A stretch of 64,000 nt of DNA from Dryobates pubescens (GCF_014839835.1 NC_071615.1:18981001-19045000), one strand, 5' to 3'; counted from the stretch's first letter, positions 1-12,480 are shown. Notes: generated by a model from the sequence alone, not told the origin. A program made the numbers and translations.

Positions 1-425
1 GGCCACACCTCGAGCAGTGTGTTCAGTTCTGGGCCCTTCGCTACAAGAGGGACATTGAGGTGCTGGAGTGTGTCCAGAGAAGGACAATGAGGCTGGGGAA
101 GGACCTGGAGCACCTGGGCTATGAGGAGGGGCTGTGGGAGCTGGGGGTGTTCAGGCTGGAGAAGAAGAGGCTGAGAGGAGAGCTCACTGCTCTCCACAGC
201 TCCCTGAAAGCAGGCTGGGGCAAGGAAGGGGCAGCCTCTTCTTCCTGGTGGCAAATGACAGGAGCAGAGGCAATGGCTCTAAGCTGCACCAGGGGAGGTT
301 CAGGCTGGATCTCAGGAAATGTTTCTGCCCTGGAAGGGGTCTCAGCCATTGGAAGAGGCTGCCCAGGGCAGTGCTGCAGTCCCCATCCCTGGGGGTGTTC
401 AAGCAGCTGTGGAGATCACAGTATC
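1..425 (+). mobile_element. CR1 3' fragment, cut by the window edge
   Basis: Encodes the CR1 ORF2 C-terminus ([22 protein letters not shown]) followed by a 3' UTR-like stretch. It meets the next CR1 tail to tail. Confidence 0.85.
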
Positions 426-3290
426 ACAGTATCACAGTAACTAAGGTTGGAAGAGACCCCAAGGATCATCAAGTCCAACCTGTTCCAACAGACCTCACAA
501 CTAGACCATGGCACAAAGGGCCACATCCAATCCCCTCTTGAACACCTCCAGGGACGGTGACTCCACCACCTCCCTGGGCAGCACATCCCAATGACGAACG
601 ACTCGCTCGGTGAAGAACTTCCTCTTCACCTCCAGCCTGAACTTCCTCTGGCACAGCTTGAGACTGTGTCCTCTTGTTCTGGTGCTGGTTGCTTGAAAGA
701 AGAGACCAACCCCCTCCTGGCTACAACCACCTTTCAGGTAGTTGTAGAGGCAATGAGGTCACCCCTGAGCCTTCTCTTCTCCAGGCTAAGCAACCCCAGC
801 TCCCTCAGCCTCTCCTCCCAGGGCTGTGCTCAAGGCCTCTCCCCAGCCTTGTTGCCCTTCTCTGGACACCTTCAAGTGTCTCAATGTCCTTCTTAAACTG
901 AGGGGCCCAGAACTGGACACAGGACTCAAGGTGTGGCCTAACCAATGCAGAGTACAGGGGCACAATGACCTCCCTGCTCCTGCTGGCCACACTATTCCTA
1001 ATACAGGCCAGGATGCCATTGGCCTTCTTGGCCACCTGGGCACACTGCTGGCTCATGTTTAGGCGGGTGTCAATCAGCACCCCTAGGTCCCTCTCTGTTT
1101 GGCAGCTCTCAGCCACTCTGACCCCAGCCTGTAGCTCTGCCTGGGGTTGCTGTGGCCAAAGTGCAGCACCTGGCACTTGGACTTGTTGAATCCCATCCTG
1201 TTGGCCTCTGCCCATCTGTCCAGTCGGTCAAGGTCCCTCTGCAGAGCCCTTCTGCCCTCTAACTGACCAACATCTGCTCCCAGCTTGGTGTCATCTGCAA
1301 ACTTGCTGATGACTGACTCAATTCCCTCATCCAGATCATCAATGAAGATGTTAAAGAGCATGGGGCCCAGCACTGATCCCTGGGGCACAGCACTGGTGCC
1401 TGGCTGCCAGCTGGCTGTGGCACCATTCACCACCACTCTCTGGGCTCGGCCCTCCAGCCAGTTCCTAACCCAGCTCAGAGCTGCTGGCCAAGCCAGGGGC
1501 TGACAGCTTAGACAGCAGTTTGCTGTGGGGGATGGTGTCAAAGGCCTTGCTGAAGTCCAGGCAGACCACATCCACAGCCTGCCCCACATCCACCAGGCAG
1601 TCCCCTCATCATAGAAGGAGATCAGGTTGGAGAGGCAGGACCTGCCCTTCCTAACTCCATGCTGGCTGGACCTGAGCCCTTGGCCATCCTTCAGGTGCAG
1701 TTATTGCCCCCAGGATAATCTGCTCCATCCCTTTCCCTGGCACTGAGGTCAGGCTGCCAGGCCTGGAGTTTCCAGGTTCCTCCATCTGACCCTTCTTGTG
1801 GCTGGGGACCACCTTGGCCAGTTTCAGTCATCTGGGACCTCTCCAGTGAGCCAGGACTGGAGGAAAATGATGGAGAGCGGCTTGGCAGCTCATCTGCCAG
1901 CTCTCTCAGCACCCTGGGATGGATCCCATCCGGTCCCATGGACTTGTGGGTGTCCAAGTGGCTCAGCAGGTCCCCAACTAATTCCTCATGGATTTCTGGG
2001 GCATCACACTGCTCCCCGACCCTATTGCCCAGCTCAGGAGGCCACTGGTGCTGAACTCCTGCCCTGCTGTTAAACACTGAGGCAAAGAAGGTGTTCAGGA
2101 CCTCAGCCTTTGCCTTGTCTTCAGTCACCATGTTCCCCTGCAGGTCCAGTAAGGAGTGGAGGTTCTTCTTGCCCTTCTTTTTAGTGTTGATATATTTGTA
2201 ACAATGCTTTTTGTTGTCTCTCACAGAGGTGTTCAGCTTCAGTTCCAGCTGGGCCTTTGCCTCTCTAATTTTATTCCTACATAATCTAACCACTTCCTTG
2301 GACATACCTGGAGAAGCCTTCCCCTCCTTCCAAAGGTGACACAGCCTCTTTTTTCCCTTCAATCCTCCAGGAGCTGCTTGCTCATCCAGGCCCAGAGCCT
2401 TCCCCTGGGCTCATCTTTCGGCACATGGGAACTGCCAGTTCCTGTGCCTTCAAGAGCTCCTGTTTGAAGCAGCTCCAACCCTCCTGGGCCCCTCGGTTCA
2501 TGAGGGTTGGTACCCAGGGAACTTTGTGAATAAGTTTCTTAAAGAGGCTGAAGTTTGCCCTCCTGCAGTCCAAGGTGAAGGTTCTGTTGGTGCTCCTCCC
2601 TATCTCCCTGCAGATTGAAAACTTCACTATCTCGTGGTCACTGCACCCTGGGCAGCCTCCCACGGTCACCTCTCCCACCAGCCCTTCCCTCTTGGAGAGC
2701 AGCAGGTCAAGCAGAGCCTGGCCCCTGGGAGGCTCGCTTAACAGCTGCAGCAGGAAGCAGTCCTCCATTTGCTCCAGGAATCTTCTGGACTGCCTTCTCT
2801 CTGCTGAATTAAGTTCCCAGCAGATATCCGGCAGGTTGAAGTCCCCCACGAGGACAAGATCTGATGATCTTGAAACAGCCTCCAGTTGTTTATAGAATAA
2901 TTCATCAGCCTCCTCATCCTGGTTGGGTGGTCTATAACAGACTCCAACCAGGATGTCAGATTTGTTGGGCTGCCCTCTGATTTTAACCCACAGGCTCTCA
3001 ATTCCCTCATCTTCCACCTCAAGTTCTGAGGCAGAAAGTGTCTCCCTAATATACAAAGCCACCCCTCCTCCTCTCCTCCCTCGCCTATCCCTCCTAAAGA
3101 GCCTGTAGCCCCCCAGTGTAGCACTCCAATCGTGCCTGTTGTCCCACCATGTTTCTGAGATGCAACTATATCATAGTTGCCCTGGTGGATTAGGACCTCC
3201 AGCTCCTCTTGCTTATTGCCCAGGCTGCGTGCATTGGTGTACCTGCACTGCAGCTGGGCTCCCGACCTCTCAATTGACCCTACCTTGTGC
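426..3290 (-). mobile_element. Long degraded CR1, ORF2 broken into several frames
   Basis: The reverse strand encodes, in order from 3280 to 800: the ORF2 start ([14 protein letters not shown]-like), endonuclease ([50 protein letters not shown]), a connector ([20 protein letters not shown]) and reverse transcriptase ([26 protein letters not shown]). At least three frame changes separate these pieces, so it is inactive. The 3' end at about 443 is followed by three units of ATCACAGT, the reverse complement of a CR1 tail. Confidence 0.92.
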
Positions 3291-3420
3291 CCTAACCTCT
3301 CAATTGACCCTACCTTGTGCCCTAAGATGGTGCAAGATGGTGCTTGGGGACATGGTTTGGTGGTGACCCTGCAGTGCTGGGTCGAAGGTTGGCCTGGATG
3401 AGCTTGGAGGTCTTTTCCAA
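3291..3420 (+). repeat. Short 30-bp tandem duplication and CR1 3' scrap
   Basis: CTCTCAATTGACCCTACC and its following bases occur twice in a row (about 3266-3325). After it, 3340-3415 resembles a degraded CR1 3' end (GATGAGCTTGGAGGTCTTTT). Confidence 0.6.
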
Positions 3421-3699
3421 CAAGGTATTTTCTGACCTGGGAGCTGGGGCATGGTGTCTATGGACTCCCTGCACAGGCAGAGTGAGATCAGCCAGCAGGA
3501 AAATTGATCCCCTCAATCTCTCCCTCTTCTGGCAAATTTCTTCACCCAGCCAGCAACTTCCTTCTCTGCACCTGAGCCAAGCCTGGCACAGATATGTGTG
3601 CAGGAGGAGGGTGAGAGGCAGGGGCACATCATGTGCAGGGAGTCCTGCAGGAGAGGACCTTTGAGGGCTCCCAGCTGGCAGCCACCAAACCACCACCAG

Positions 3700-4490
3700 C
3701 ACCAGAATCACAGAATCACCCAGGCTGGAAGAGACCTCAAGGATCATCAAGGCCAAGCTGTCACCACAGACCTCCTGACTAACCCATGGCACCAAGTGCC
3801 ACATCCAAGCCCCTCTGGAACACCTCCAGGGATGGGGACTCCACCACCTCCCTGGGCAGCACAGCCCAGTGGCCAACGAGTCAGTGAAGAACTTCTTCCT
3901 CACCTCCAGCCTAAACTTCCCCTGGCACAGCTTGAGACTGTGTCCTCTTGTTCTGCTGCTGGCTGCCTGGGAGCAGAGCCCAACCCCCACCTGGCTCCAA
4001 CCTCCCTGCAGGGAGTTGCAGAGAGCAAGAAGGTCTCCCCTGAGCCTCCTCTTCTGCAGGCTAAGCAACCCCAGCTCCCTCAGCCTCTCCTCCCAGGGCT
4101 GTGCCCCAGACCCCTCCCCAGCTTTGTTGCCCTTCTCTGGACACCTTCAAGTCTCTCAATGTCCTTCTTGAGCTGAGGAGCCCAGAGCTGGACACAGGAC
4201 TCAAGCTGTGGCCTGAGCAGTGCTGAGCACAGGGCACAAGGACTTCCCTGCTCCTGCTGGCCACACTCTTCCTGATGCAGGCCAGGATGCCCTTGGCCTT
4301 CTTGGCCCCCTGGGCACACTGCTGGCTCCTGTTCAGCTGCTGTCAACCAGCACCCCCAGGTCCCTCTCTGCCTGGCTGCTCTCAGCCACTCTGCCCCCAG
4401 CCTGCAGCTCTGCCTGGGTTGGTTGTGGCCAAGGTGCAGCCCCTAGCACTTGGATGTGTTAAAAGCCATCTTGTTGGACTCTGCCCATCC
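3700..4490 (-). mobile_element. CR1 3' fragment
   Basis: Begins with the reverse of a CR1 terminus (CAGGCTGGAAGAGACCTCAA). It continues through the 3' UTR and ORF2 C-terminus to the reverse-transcriptase-proximal part near 4490. Confidence 0.9.
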
Positions 4491-5940
4491 AACTACCACC
4501 ACCAGCCTCTCATTGTTGAGGGGTCCACAGGCATGGCAAGCCCAGAGCAGGCTGGCATGGCACAGCCTGGCATGGCACAGCCCTGCAGGGCAGCATGCCA
4601 GAGATGCTGCTCCATCAGTGTGCAGGAGCTGAGGCTGGAGAAGCCAAAAGCTTTGCAGCCATGCAGAACACCTGGGAAGTGGCAGAGGCAGAGAGTTTAA
4701 TTTGCTGATGGGCAGCAGGGTGCTCTGATGAGAGCTGAGCAGGGCAGGGGGCAGAGGAGGGGAGGCTCCTGCCCTGGCACAGCTTGGAGCAGAAAGGCAG
4801 CAGTTTTCTTGCCCCCTTGCTGCAGAGCAGCTGAGAGTGCTGCCAGGCAGCCAGGGTTTGGTTTCCCTCTCTGCCTGCCAGCTCTGGGGACTGAGGAAGA
4901 GTGGGCAGCATGGAGCAGGAGTGGGTTTGTGGAGGGGAAAAGAGCCATGGCACTGTCCCAGCCCAGTGACAAAGGACGGGTTCAGGACAGCCTGACACAC
5001 AGCTCCAAAGCAGCTTCCATGCAGGCAGCAGGAAGCCTCTGCCCTCCCCTCTCCTGACAGAAAGCAGCCAGGTTTTCTCCCCAAAACTGAGAGTGGCACT
5101 GAGCAACACCCCAGCATCAGGCTGCCCTTCCTCAGTGCCCTGTGGGTGCCCATTCACAGCAGCTGGCAGCATCCCCCTCCCTGAAACGAGGTGTCTGCAC
5201 AGCCAGAGCAGGGCACCCTCACCTTCCCTTGCCCTGCCACGTCCTGCCCACAGTGCCCTCCTCATCCCCAGGGCTGGCAGCTAAATATCCACAGGCAGGT
5301 GGCTCCCAGCTGCAGGCCAGGCTGGCTCCTGCTCTCCCACATGGGATGAAGTCTTCACAGCGCCAGGGAAGGCAGCAAACATCAGCAGCTCCTGCCAGGC
5401 AGCTGGCAGGAAAACCCTGTGGTGTGGAGGCTCCAGTGCCAGATTCACCTGCATTTGGGTTTACACTGCTCTGGGGGTCCCCACATGGGAGCACAGCCCC
5501 ATGTCCTGCCTCCCCCCCACACCAAGCACCCCTCCCACTGCCTTGGCTGGGGCTCACTTCTGCCAGGTCCAGCAGCAGGGACAAGCTCTATGGCCCCTGC
5601 AAAGCATCATCAACACAGGTGGAGTTTTACAGTGCTGAGCTGAGAGCTGTCGCTGCCAGCTGCCAGCCCATGGGACAGCAGCACTCTGAGCCCCTTCTCA
5701 CCAAGCACCAGCCCTCCAAAAGTGTCCCCCTGGGACACATCAGCTGCTCCAGTGCCCATTTGCAGACCAGCTTCCCCAAAACCAGGAGTGGGGCTGGGGC
5801 AGGGAGTTTGCCCTGCTGGCCCTCAGTGTTTGTCTGCAAGAGCTGCAAGATGCAGCACAAGCAGAGGTTTGGCACTGGGGAAAGCACAGCACCTCCTGCT
5901 AGCAATGCAAAGCAGGGGGTCAAGGACCCACAGTCTGCTG
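4491..5940. other. No gene recognised
   Basis: Moderately GC-rich sequence with frequent CAG/CTG triplets and no repeat family or exon I can recognise. Open frames here have no recognisable domain. Confidence 0.5.
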
Positions 5941-6640
5941 TGGCACTGCAGAGAGAGTCACAGAGCTGTCAGGGCTGGGAGGGAGCTCAAGGCTCAGCCA
6001 GCCCCAACCCCCTGCCATGGCCAGGGACACCTCACACTGCAGCAGGTTGCTCACAGCCACCTCCAGCCTGGCTGCAAACACCTCCAGGCAGGAGGCTTCC
6101 ACCACCTCCCTGGGCAGCCTGTGCCAGGCTCTCACCACCCTCCTGGCCAACAACTTCTTCCTCACAGCCAATCTCCATCTCCCCACTTCTAGTTCTGCTC
6201 CATCCCCCCCAGTCCTATCCCTCCCTGACACCCTCCAAAGTCCCTCCCCAGATTTCCTGCAGCCCCCTGCAGCTCCTGGAAGGCCACAATGAGGTCTCCT
6301 GGGAGCCTTCTCCTCTCCAGCCTGCACAACCCCAACTCTCTCAGGCTGTGCTCACAGCAGCTCCAGCCCTCTGCTGCTCCTCCTGGCCCTGCTCTGGACA
6401 CCTTCCAGCCCCTCCAGAGCCTTCCTGGCACAGAGGCTCCAGCACTGGCCCCAGAGCTGCAGCTGTGGGCTCAGCAGAGTGGAGCAGAGGGGCAGAATCC
6501 CCTCCCTGCCCTGCTGGCCACACTTCTCTTGCTGCAGCCCAGGCTCTGCTTGGCTCTCTGGGCTGCAAGGTCTCCCGCTGGCTCCTGCCGAGCTTCTCCT
6601 CCCTCAGAGAGGGCTGCTGAAAGGTGTGAGGGCTGCCCGG
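5941..6640 (-). mobile_element. CR1 3' fragment, subfamily with GGGAGGGAGCTCAAGGCTCA end
   Basis: Reverse-oriented 3' terminus followed by 3' UTR and ORF2 C-terminal coding remains. The same terminus recurs at 30.1, 37.3, 40.1, 57.2 and 60.0 kb. This copy lacks the 181-bp hairpin module found in two of its sisters. Confidence 0.88.
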
Positions 6641-6714
6641 GGCATCCTACAGAGAGCTGAGCCAGCACCCAAGCCATTCCTGCAGCCCTGGGGGGTCTAC
6701 CTGACAGCAACAGG

Positions 6715-6870
6715 AGGTGGGGGCGCCGCCTGGGAAGGGGCCGGGCAGGCGGCAGGCGGCGCCGGGCGGCTGCCAGCAGGAGCTATGGCAACCCGCAGCG
6801 AAGGAAAGCTATCGTCAAAGCGCAGGGCAGAACCTCATGGCAAGCCCTGTCCGAGGCGTGCGGGGCTCTG
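6715..6870. promoter_or_regulatory. CpG-rich patch with near X-box
   Basis: Local CG-rich sequence just after a CR1. GGAGCTATGGCAAC at 6779-6792 matches the RFX X-box consensus GTHNYYATRRNAAC at 13 of 14 positions. No exon is recognised beside it, so a promoter or enhancer role is a guess. Confidence 0.3.
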
Positions 6871-7169
6871 GGCATGGATGCCCTGCAGAGGGAGGGGTAG
6901 GGAAGACCAGCCAAGGCACAGCACATGGTCCTGAAGAGGACCTGGAGCTCCTCCTGGGCGCTTTCCGGCGTGGCAGGGAAAGGGGGGTGGAAAACAAACC
7001 TCGAAAGGACATTTCCTGCACTGCCCCCAGGAGCTGAGGAGACTGCAGGAACAAGGAGGAGTCCCCAGCTGCATTCACCTGTGAGCAGGGCCTGGGGAAG
7101 AGGAAGATCAGAGGTTTGCAGAGGGCAGGAAAGTGCTGGACAGGAAGATGAGAGGGGAAGAAGATTAGA

Positions 7170-7590
7170 TTAGGAGGGAAGGGAAGGGAAGGGAAGGGAA
7201 GGGAAGGGAAGGGAAGGGAAGGGAAGGGAAGGGAAGGGAAGGGAAGGGACGGGAAGGGAAGGGAAGGAAGGGAAGGGAAGGGAAGGGAAGGGAAGGGAAG
7301 GGAAGGGAAGGGAAGGGAAGGGAAGGGAAGGGAAGGGAAGGGAAGGGAAGGGAAGGGAAGGGAAGGGAAGGGAAGGGAAGGGAAGGGAAGGGAAGGGAAG
7401 GGAAGGGAAGGGAAGGGAAAATGGGATGGAATTGAACTGAATGGGATGGAACTGAACTGAACTGACTTGAATTGAATTGAATTGAATTAAATTGAATTGA
7501 ATTGGATTGGATTGGATTGGATTGGATTGGATTGGATTGGATTGGATTGAACTGAACTGAACTGAACTGAACTGAACTGAACTGGAGGAT
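7170..7590. repeat. Composite pentanucleotide microsatellite
   Basis: About 49 units of GGGAA (7174-7420), then mixed GGAAT, GAACT and GAATT units, a block of GGATT (about 7503-7547), and a final block of GAACT (7548-7583). The unit length stays five while the motif drifts by single-base changes. Confidence 0.97.
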
Positions 7591-8259
7591 TCCTGGCCCC
7601 TTATCTGCCTCATCAAGAGGTCTGCCTCGGGGTTGTGTCCCGGATAAGGAGCCTTAGCTCAGGATGGAAATGAGTTAACTAAGAGGCAGCCTGAGCACAG
7701 GCAGGTCCTTTGCACAGGGCTGGGAGCCGCGGGGAGCCCCGGGGCAGGGGGAGCCCCCCGTGACTGCGCCGTGTGATGCCAGGCGGGCACCGCAGGAGAC
7801 GCTGGATGAGGAAACGCTCCAGCCCGGCCTGCCCCATGGCCGGGGGCTGTTTGCTGCCGCGCCTGAGGGGGGTTCCGCTGCCGGCCCTCCCACGGCCAGC
7901 GGAGCTCCGCCGACCCCTTCGCCAGCCCTGGCCGAGAGCCTGCCCGGGTGTGCTGAGCTGTGGGGCCCTGGGATGTGTGGAGCACTTTGAACACATGAGC
8001 ACCAAATCCCCTTGGCAGGACCAGAAAGCTGCAGCATCTCCTGCCGCAGCATCCCTGCCCTGCAGCGGGCTGCCGCCGTGCCAGCACCTCTGTGCCAGGG
8101 CCTGCCAGAGGGGCAGGCTGCTCCCAGCCAGCTCTCCAGACCCCAGAGCTTGGAGCAGGTACAGATGCCCTGGCAAACAGCTGCTCCAGCTGGCCAGAAC
8201 CCATCTGGACTGAGGGCAGAGCCCTGCTCTCCCCGAGCAGCCTGTGGCCAGCTCATGCT
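7591..8259. other. GC-rich non-repeat sequence
   Basis: Between the microsatellite and the next CR1. It is CpG-containing around 7720-7960, but no exon, domain or RNA is recognisable. Confidence 0.4.
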
Positions 8260-8790
8260 CACCATGGAATGGAATGGAATGGAATGGAATAGAATTAACC
8301 AGGTTGGAAGAGACCTCAGAGATCACCAAGTCCAACTTCTCCCCCAGCACCATCTGAGCAACTCAACCATGGCGCCGAGGGCCTCAGCCAGGCTCTTTCT
8401 AAACACCTCCAGGGATGGGGACTCCACCACCTCCCTGGGCAGCACAGCCCAGTGGCCAATCTCTCTTGCTGGGACAAACTTCTTCCTCACCTCCAGCCTA
8501 AACCTCCCCTGGCACAGCTTGAGACTGTGTCCTCTTGTTCTGCTGCTGGCTGCCTGGGAGCAGAGCCCAACCCTCACCTGGCTCCAACCTCCCTGCAGGG
8601 AGTTGCAGAGAGCAAGAAGGTCTCCCCTGAGCCTCCTCTTCTGCAGGCTAAGCAACCCCAGCTCCCTCAGCCTCTCCTCCCAGGGCTGTGCCCCAGACCC
8701 CTCCCCAGCTTTGTTGCCCTTCTCTGGACACCTTCCAACACCTCAACCTCTTTCCTAAACTGAGGAGCCCAGAACTGGACTCAGCAGTGG
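8260..8790 (-). mobile_element. CR1 3' fragment with GGAAT-repeat tail
   Basis: A short run of GGAAT units (8264-8290) abuts the reversed CR1 terminus (AACCAGGTTGGAAGAGACCT). The 3' UTR and ORF2 C-terminus follow to about 8790. Confidence 0.88.
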
Positions 8791-10149
8791 AGGAGAGCTG
8801 GAGCCCTGTGCTGAGCTGCTCCCCAGGATGTTTTGTCCATCAGAGATGCACACATGGTCCCAGAGTGGTGAGAAAGGCATCTGCCATCAGGCCACTCACA
8901 GTGTACCCTCCCCAAAAGCTGGCTGCACCCAGGGCCCACAGCCTCTGAGCCTCTGGCTCAGCCTTCCCTGGGATGGGGATGAACAACCTAAAACCTCCCT
9001 TCAGCTGTGGAGCAGAGTTCATCCAGCCCAGACTGAAGGGCAGGACTACAGATGATGAACTCCAGCCTCCCTGACAAACAAATCCAAGCCTTTGGTGGCA
9101 GCCTGGTAAGCCTCTGCCTGGTGCTGTGGGGAGGGGGAGTGTGAGCTGCTGTGGGAAGTGATTTGGGGTGCTCTGCCTCTGGGCTTCTGCCTCCTTGCTT
9201 TTGACAGCTGTCTTTGCCCCCCCTGGTTCTTTGCTGATTATTGTACCCTCCTTTCATGGTCCTTTCCCTGAGGAAGAAAGAATTCCTTCACCTCCACAGG
9301 ACAGAGCCTCAGGTGACCCTGCTTAGGAGTGGCAGTGGGGCCAGTGGCACCCCAGGAGGGGCTGGCTGAGGTGCAGCTCCTGTAAGGGCAGAATGGACCC
9401 AGCTCCAAGGAGCAGGAGGAGAAAGCCCCCAGCCAAGTGGTGCCCATCACTCCAGGGTCTGCACAGTGATGGCAGAAATGCTGCACCTTTACCCAGCAAG
9501 AGTGCAGAAAGGGCTGGGGGGGGGGGGCACTAAATTACTCCTGGGTACTCCCTGCAGCTTTTGCCTGGCCCCTGGGCACAACAGGTAGCTAAATAAGGCC
9601 ACAGATGGCCTCCCCAGCATCCAAATGGTCCTCCCCGCTTCTCTGGCCCATGTGGGCTCCGTGCACCCTCATGCACCTCCTCCTCACCCCATCACAGCCA
9701 CACCTGGGGCAGCTGGTGGGGCTCAGGGGGTACCCCAGGAAGATGCTCGGCACACAGTCCCTCTGTTGGCCACGGGCTGTGCAGGGCTGGGGGGGTGGAT
9801 GGAAGGAGGTAGATGCTCCCACTTGCAGCACCTGGACCTTCCCCAGGTGTATACTCCAAAGGGAGGAGGGTGTTTGCACTGGGGTGTGCAGCAGGAGCCA
9901 CACCAGCCCCACCAGGACCTCTCCTTGCCTCTGGCTGGCCAGCTCGAGCCACTGGGGGATGAGAAGGGCACAGTGGGGGGAAAGAAATAAATGCAGGGCA
10001 TGGTGGGGGGAAATAAATGCAGAGCATGGGGGAAAGGTAACATAAGAGCCTTTGGAAGCCAGCTCTGTTAAAAGCATGACAAATAACCTTTCTATGAATC
10101 AGCAGTTCCTGGTGGAAACCCAACCCATGATTAGACCTTCAGTGCTGGG
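8791..10149. other. No gene recognised
   Basis: Single-copy-looking sequence. Around 9985-10040 there is a short duplication containing AAATAAATGCAG. No exon with supported splice sites or domain is seen. Confidence 0.5.
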
Positions 10150-10265
10150 GAATCACAGAACAGTGGGGGCTGGAAGGGACCTCTGGAGTCCAACCCCACA
10201 CACACCACCACAACAAAGGTCACCTAGGGCAGGTCACACAGGGACACATCCAGACCTGAGACCCA
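10150..10265 (-). mobile_element. CR1 3'-end scrap
   Basis: AATCACAGAACAGTGGGGGC, then TGGAAGGGACCTCTGGAGTC, is a typical reversed CR1 terminus of about 115 bp. Confidence 0.8.
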
Positions 10266-11149
10266 GGCACAGTGAAGGAGCCCCAAATGAAGAGCATGGG
10301 AGGACGAAGAGGAGGAGGAGGAAGGGGACCAGGGGGCTTGACTGGAGGTGCTCATAGCCACCAGGATCTGGGGTGTGACCACAGGAGCAGAGGCTCCTGG
10401 CATCCCAGAGATCCAAAGGGTCAAGGAGGGAAGCTCAGCCCTTGGGGGTCAGCAGAGCTGGTGCTTGGCCCTTCTGCAGCCATGGTGTCCCCAGGGTGCT
10501 GCTCCCACCCCTGTGAGCTCCCTGCTACAAGGAGGCTCTTTGTTGGGCAGCAGTGGGAGCCCCAGGGCCGAGCTGGTGCCGGATGGGCTGCGGGAAGCCG
10601 GCGAGGAGCAGCGGAGCCAGGGGGCCTGGCTGGCACACAGCTGGGCACAGGAGAGGAGGAGGCAGCGTGGCAGTGCATGGGGGAATGTGAGCCGCTCTGT
10701 CAGGCTGCCAGGGCTGCCCAGCAGGGCCCAGGAGCAGCAAAGGGACATCTTGGTGGCAGGGGGTGCCCAGAGGCACAGGGAGGAAAGCATCGTCTGAGAG
10801 CTGCTAAAATCCACCCGGGACCCTGCTGGGAACACCAATGCCAGTGCTGCCCCAGCTGTCCTTGGAGCTTGGCCTGGCACCACACCAGCACTCATCACAC
10901 AGTGGGCTGAGGGCAAGTGACTGGGCTCATCCTCACCAGCCAGGATGTGCAGTGTCACCCCCAGCCCGGGCTCTGCACCCCGCAGGGAGCCCTCATTGCA
11001 GCCAGGCCAGGCACTGTGTTCCGAGAGATGCCTGCTCTGGGTGAGCCAAGCAGGCACCAGGCTGCCACAGACCCCAGCGCCAGGGCTGGGGTGAAGCACC
11101 CCTGGTCCCTGTGCCCCTCACCAGCACACATTTGGTGGACGCTCTGCCA

Positions 11150-11410
11150 GTGCCGCCAGTGCCTGAGGGGTGAGAACTTCAGCCAGCGACCAAGCGCAGC
11201 AGAGCTGTGGGGCAGGGGCCGTCCCCAGCCCAGCGAAAGGCTTCCCGATGTCAGCTGGGGCTACTGGAAACGCTGCTTAGTGACAGCAGCCACCCCCGGC
11301 TGCGACCGCGGCTCCGAGGTGACAAACTACACATCCCAGCGTGCAGCGCTGCAGGAACGGCAGCGCGGCGCTGGCGGTGGCAGCGCGGACCGTGGTGGGC
11401 GGCACTGGTG
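11150..11410. promoter_or_regulatory. CpG-rich patch with ZNF143-type motif
   Basis: CG-rich island-like patch in otherwise gene-free sequence. ACTACACATCCCAGCGTGC at 11326-11344 fits the ZNF143/STAF core ACTACAnnTCCCAGnnTGC at every fixed base. ZNF143 sites mark promoters of coding and snRNA-type genes. No first exon with a recognisable product is visible on either strand nearby, so a non-coding RNA or an upstream exon of an unseen gene is possible. Confidence 0.4.
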
Positions 11411-12385
11411 ATGGTGACAGTGGTAGCAGTGGTGCGCTGCACCCATGGGACCCACATCCACCTCTGCCAGGACCCGGCAGTGGGTCCTCCCTGGGGCTCT
11501 GACCCCCCAGCAGTGCCCTCCAGCCCTCGCCCCCCTCCCACCAGCATGTCCCTGCCACATGCCCCTATGAAGCCTGGTGGCAGAGCCTGCCCCGAGCCCA
11601 CCTCCCTCCAGCGCCCTGGAGCCGACGGCCAGCAGCGCCTGGCAGCTCTGCAGGCTGCAGCAATGGGGCTGGCTGTGCTCAGCCAGCAGGCAGGGGATTT
11701 GCCGAGCAGCAGCTGAATCCTGTGGTCACCTTCCCTCGACGAGGCTGAGGTGTGCAGAACAATGGCAGCAGCACAAGCTGGGTGGCTGTCAGTGAATGAA
11801 GGGATGGTGTTGCAGATCAGAGCAGCAGGGTTTGCAGCAGGCAGCTCTTACTGAACACCCCAAATCCAGCAGTAGGGGGGGTTGCCCTCTAGCATCCCCA
11901 GTAACAGAAGCAGGTTTGGTCATCTTCTCAGGGTAGGCTCTGGCAGCGTCTCTGGGGTGTTTCAGGACGAGGTTAGCTCAGAGGGAGGCTGCCTGCACCT
12001 GTGGCAGGGGCTGGGTGGCAGTGCCCATGCTGGGGTGATACTGTAGCTCAAAGCCAGCCCACCTATCCCCCTGCAGCCCCTGGGGTAAGGATGGGCCAGA
12101 GGCACTGGGCACCACCTCACAAGGGAGCAGGAGACATGCCAGGGAGATGAGCAGGAGAGATGAACACCAGTGGGGTGCTGCCGGAACTGGACCCTAGGAG
12201 GAGGTGGAGAGCAGGGGAATAAGACCCCCAGAGGGGATGCCAAGCCAGCAAGGCCCATGGGCACAACTACAGCCCTGTGGGGAGCCCAGGACAGGGACAG
12301 AACCCTGCAATGCAGACAGCATACACGAGGCACAGCATGGCAGGGCACAGGGGATGTGACTCGTGGCACCCACCACGGGGCGCGT
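11411..12385. other. No gene recognised
   Basis: Non-repeat sequence with low-complexity CAG-rich parts. No supported exon is seen. Confidence 0.45.
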
Positions 12386-12480
12386 GGCACATGCAGTGGT
12401 TGGGGCTGGAAGGGTCCTTAGTGATCACCCAGTTCCAATGCCCCTGCCACGGGACAAGGGCCACAGGGTGCAGCACAGAG
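12386..12480 (-). mobile_element. CR1 3'-end scrap
   Basis: GGTTGGGGCTGGAAGGGTCC followed by TTAGTGATCACCCAGTTCCA is a degraded reversed CR1 terminus. A degenerate relative of the 48-bp minisatellite monomer lies to its left (12290-12385). Confidence 0.6.

Noticed and set aside
5142-6620. 492-codon + frame
   Set aside because: Its second half is antisense to a CR1 fragment and its first half is low-complexity; no domain or splice evidence.
7170-7616. 148-codon minus frame of repeated SLPFPSLPFP
   Set aside because: Pure translation of the pentanucleotide microsatellite.
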